Of a stretch of 7,580 bases of DNA, positions 5,802 through 7,580 are shown piece by piece. The notes below the pieces were generated by a model. That model was not told where the DNA came from. It ran no database searches and saw only the letters and a list, made by a program, of their open reading frames with translations. Source of the DNA: JBKECO01 sp047974745. Lineage in GTDB: Bacteria > Bacillota > Clostridia > Lachnospirales > Lachnospiraceae. Where the stretch lies: positions 1 to 7,580 of the forward strand of contig JBKECO010000010.1 of assembly GCA_047974745.1 (NCBI GenBank). The letters run 5' to 3'. Position 1 is the stretch's first letter. Every line of letters starts with the position of its first letter. Both the position numbers and the translations under genes were made by a program.

Positions 5802-6506
5802 ATGGCATTACTGGAAGCAAATAATCTTGCATTAGGATATGACGGAAATATTGTAACAGAAGGGATTCAGTTTCAATTAGAAAAAGGGAATTATCTGTGC
5901 ATTGTAGGTGAAAATGGAGCTGGTAAAAGTACTTTGATGAAAACAATATTAGGACTTATGAAACCAGTATCCGGAACGATTACTTATAAAGAGAAAAATG
6001 GAATAGGATATTTACCACAGCAGACAGTAGTGCAAAAGGATTTTCCGGCATCAGTGTGGGAAATTGTGCTGTCAGGCTGCCTGTCAAAATGTGGACGCAG
6101 ATCCTTTTATAACCATAAGGATAAAGAACTGGCAAAAGAAAATCTAAATAAGTTGAATATCTGGGATTTGCGAAATAAAAGTTATCGAAATCTTTCCGGC
6201 GGACAGCAGCAGAGAGTGCTTCTGGCAAGAGCGTTGTGTGCAGCATCAGAAATTTTACTGTTAGATGAGCCAGTAAGTGGACTTGATCCAAAAGTAACTG
6301 TAGAATTGTATCAAATTATACAGGAACTGAACAAACAAGGATTGACCATTATTATGATTTCACATGATATTTCAGCAGCTGTCAATTATGCAAGTCAAAT
6401 TCTTCACCTGGGAAAGAAACAGCTTTTTTATGGTACCAAGAATGATTATAAAGAAAGTGTCGCATGGAAAGTTTTTAAAGCAGAAGGAGAGCTGGCAGAT
6501 GAATGA
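5802..6506 (+). CDS. znuC: Zinc ABC transporter ATP-binding protein (ZnuC type)
   Basis: This 234-residue cytoplasmic ATPase powers metal import. All ABC motifs are intact in order: Walker A GENGAGKST (36-44), Q-loop LPQQ (71-74), signature LSGGQQQR (131-138), Walker B ILLLDEP (151-157), D-loop SGLD (159-162), and switch H188 in ISHD. The length fits the ZnuC/MntB group. AGAAGGAAAG just before the ATG serves as ribosome binding site. The gene starts 32 bp after the binding-protein gene, and its last 8 bases overlap the permease gene, implying translational coupling. The 7-residue tail after the last conserved helix has no extra domain. The ATPase call is certain; metal specificity comes from the neighbours. 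Confidence 0.95.
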   Translation: MALLEANNLALGYDGNIVTEGIQFQLEKGNYLCIVGENGAGKSTLMKTILGLMKPVSGTITYKEKNGIGYLPQQTVVQKDFPASVWEIVLSGCLSKCGRRSFYNHKDKELAKENLNKLNIWDLRNKSYRNLSGGQQQRVLLARALCAASEILLLDEPVSGLDPKVTVELYQIIQELNKQGLTIIMISHDISAAVNYASQILHLGKKQLFYGTKNDYKESVAWKVFKAEGELADE

Positions 6507-7344
6507 GATAATAGATAAATTACAGTTTTATATGGAATATCCTTTTGTAAGATATGCACTTATTGTAGGAACTCTAATTGCGCTGTGTTCTTCGCTGCTA
6601 GGAGTAACACTTGTATTAAAAAGATATTCCTATATTGGGGATGGGCTGTCACATGTTGCATTTGGTGCAATGGCTATTGCGGCAATCCTGAATATGACGA
6701 ATGATACTTTGTTGATTATGCCAGTTACAATCATAGCGGCGGTATGGCTTCTTCGAAAAGGGCAGAATACAAAAGTAAAAGGTGATGCAGCAATTGCAAT
6801 GATGTCTGTCAGTGCGTTGGCATTAGGTTATCTGCTATTGAATCTTTTTTCAACATCAGCAAATGTATCAGGAGATGTGTGTAGTACATTGTTTGGCTCT
6901 ACGTCTATTTTAACACTTACAAAAAGTGAGGTTTGGCTTTGTATTATATTGGCAGTAGTAGTCATTGTTATATTTATTCTGTTTTATAATCGTATCTTTT
7001 CAGTAACATTTGATGAGGAATTTATGAAGGCAACAGGAATGAATGCAGATGACTATAATTTTTTAATTGCGATTGTAATTTCAGTCATTATTGTTTTGGG
7101 AATGAATCTTGTGGGTTCGTTATTAATATCAGCATTAGTGATATTCCCTGCTCTTTCAGCGATGCGAATCGTAGAGAACTTCAAAGGTGTTGTCATTGTG
7201 TCTGCACTAATATCGGTATGTGCAGCAATGATAGGAATTCTAATTTCAATTTTATTTTCAACACCAGTAGGCTCTACAATTGTTGCAATTGATGCCTGTG
7301 TGTTTGGGATTTTTACCATAATTGGAAAATATGTAAAGAGGTAA
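6499..7344 (+). CDS. znuB: Zinc ABC transporter permease (ZnuB type, ABC-3 family)
   Basis: This 281-residue polytopic inner-membrane protein has about eight or nine hydrophobic segments, the first at about 18-40. Family hallmarks are the loop YSYIGDGLSHVAFGAMAIA (43-61) and the late segment VGSLLISALVIFPALSA. The cytoplasmic stretch around FDEEFMKATGMNADDY is where the ATPase normally contacts ABC-3 permeases. The ATG at 6499 overlaps the end of znuC and is preceded at 8 nt by AGAAGGAGA (6482-6490). The frame is open further upstream, but that part is antisense to nothing conserved and lies wholly inside znuC in another frame. It would work as a homodimer with two ATPases and the lipoprotein. 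Confidence 0.94.
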   Translation: MNEIIDKLQFYMEYPFVRYALIVGTLIALCSSLLGVTLVLKRYSYIGDGLSHVAFGAMAIAAILNMTNDTLLIMPVTIIAAVWLLRKGQNTKVKGDAAIAMMSVSALALGYLLLNLFSTSANVSGDVCSTLFGSTSILTLTKSEVWLCIILAVVVIVIFILFYNRIFSVTFDEEFMKATGMNADDYNFLIAIVISVIIVLGMNLVGSLLISALVIFPALSAMRIVENFKGVVIVSALISVCAAMIGILISILFSTPVGSTIVAIDACVFGIFTIIGKYVKR

Positions 7345-7368
7345 CTGTGTGAAGAAGGGAGCATTAAT

Positions 7369-7580
7369 ATGAAGAAAGTAATAAGATATGTCATACTAGG
7401 GTGTATATTGATAGGCTTGTGTGGATGTGGTCAAAATAACGGGATACAATCAAGACAAAGTTCAAATAAGGTTGAGGATGTAATTCAAAGTCAGATAGAA
7501 AATGGAAATAGCAAACAGCAAAACCAGACGATAGAAGATACAACAGCGAATTCACAAAATACAGAAACAGTAATGGCAGA
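7369..7580 (+). CDS. Lipoprotein, N-terminal part only (runs off the window)
   Basis: Seventy codons are visible. MKKVIRYVILGCILIGLCGC is a lipoprotein signal peptide with lipobox LCGC and lipidated C20; cysteine at the -2 lipobox position is uncommon. After it comes a low-complexity, Gln/Asn/Ser/Thr-rich linker (about 22-67) with VEDVIQSQIENGN (35-47). No folded domain has begun by the window edge. The AAGGGAG site before the ATG is good, and the gene follows the permease by 24 bp, so it is probably in the zinc operon. I recall lipoproteins with a similar N-terminal linker downstream of zinc transporters in Lachnospiraceae, but cannot assign a function from this part. Confidence 0.8.
   Translation, partial: MKKVIRYVILGCILIGLCGCGQNNGIQSRQSSNKVEDVIQSQIENGNSKQQNQTIEDTTANSQNTETVMA

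Noticed and set aside
7053..7394. Minus-strand open frame of 113 codons
   Set aside because: It is antisense to the permease transmembrane region, and its composition reflects that.
1..7580. CRISPR array, tRNA, rRNA or insertion sequence
   Set aside because: No regularly spaced repeats, cloverleaf-like sequence, rRNA segment or transposase was seen on either strand.

Overview
The window looks like DNA from a low-GC Gram-positive bacterium of the Clostridia, most likely a gut Lachnospiraceae-type organism. This rests on the AT-rich genes with strong AGGAGG-type ribosome binding sites, the relaxase and MobC type, and the clostridial style of the lipoproteins. The organism is inferred from protein style alone, because no RNA gene or taxonomic marker is present.

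Left half (about 1-3860, all genes on the minus strand): a plasmid or integrative-element maintenance and mobilization module. In transcription order it has an actin-like ParM-type ATPase (3744-2815) and a ParR-like ribbon-helix-helix partner 3 bp behind it (2811-2392). A roughly 350-base non-coding stretch dense in inverted repeats follows (2042-2391), and it is the best candidate for the origin of transfer. MobC (2032-1688) and a MobP-type relaxase (1639-227) complete the module. Tandem 11-bp repeats upstream of parM (3822-3854) could be a parC-like centromere. A strong hairpin sits exactly on the mobC stop codon. Bases 1-226 hold no gene I can support.

Right half (about 3890-7580, all genes on the plus strand): a zinc-acquisition operon. 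A perfect-consensus sigma-A promoter (TTGACA-N17-TATAAT) is followed by an inverted repeat at the predicted transcription start, then a Fur-family regulator (probably Zur). Next come a 98-residue two-helix membrane protein with an H-x-C-x4-C-x2-C motif, a ZnuA-type lipoprotein, a ZnuC-type ATPase, a ZnuB-type permease, and the first 70 codons of a second lipoprotein cut off by the window edge. The operon plausibly senses intracellular metal and represses itself when zinc is sufficient. The binding protein captures the metal outside the cell and passes it to the permease and ATPase pair.

The two halves diverge from a short intergenic region at about 3745-3960. Either the zinc operon is cargo on the mobile element, or the element's edge lies here against chromosomal DNA. 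The window cannot decide between these. The least-explained items are the oriT-like hairpin cluster, the hairpin on the mobC stop codon, the small Cys/His membrane protein and the non-canonical ZnuA metal site.
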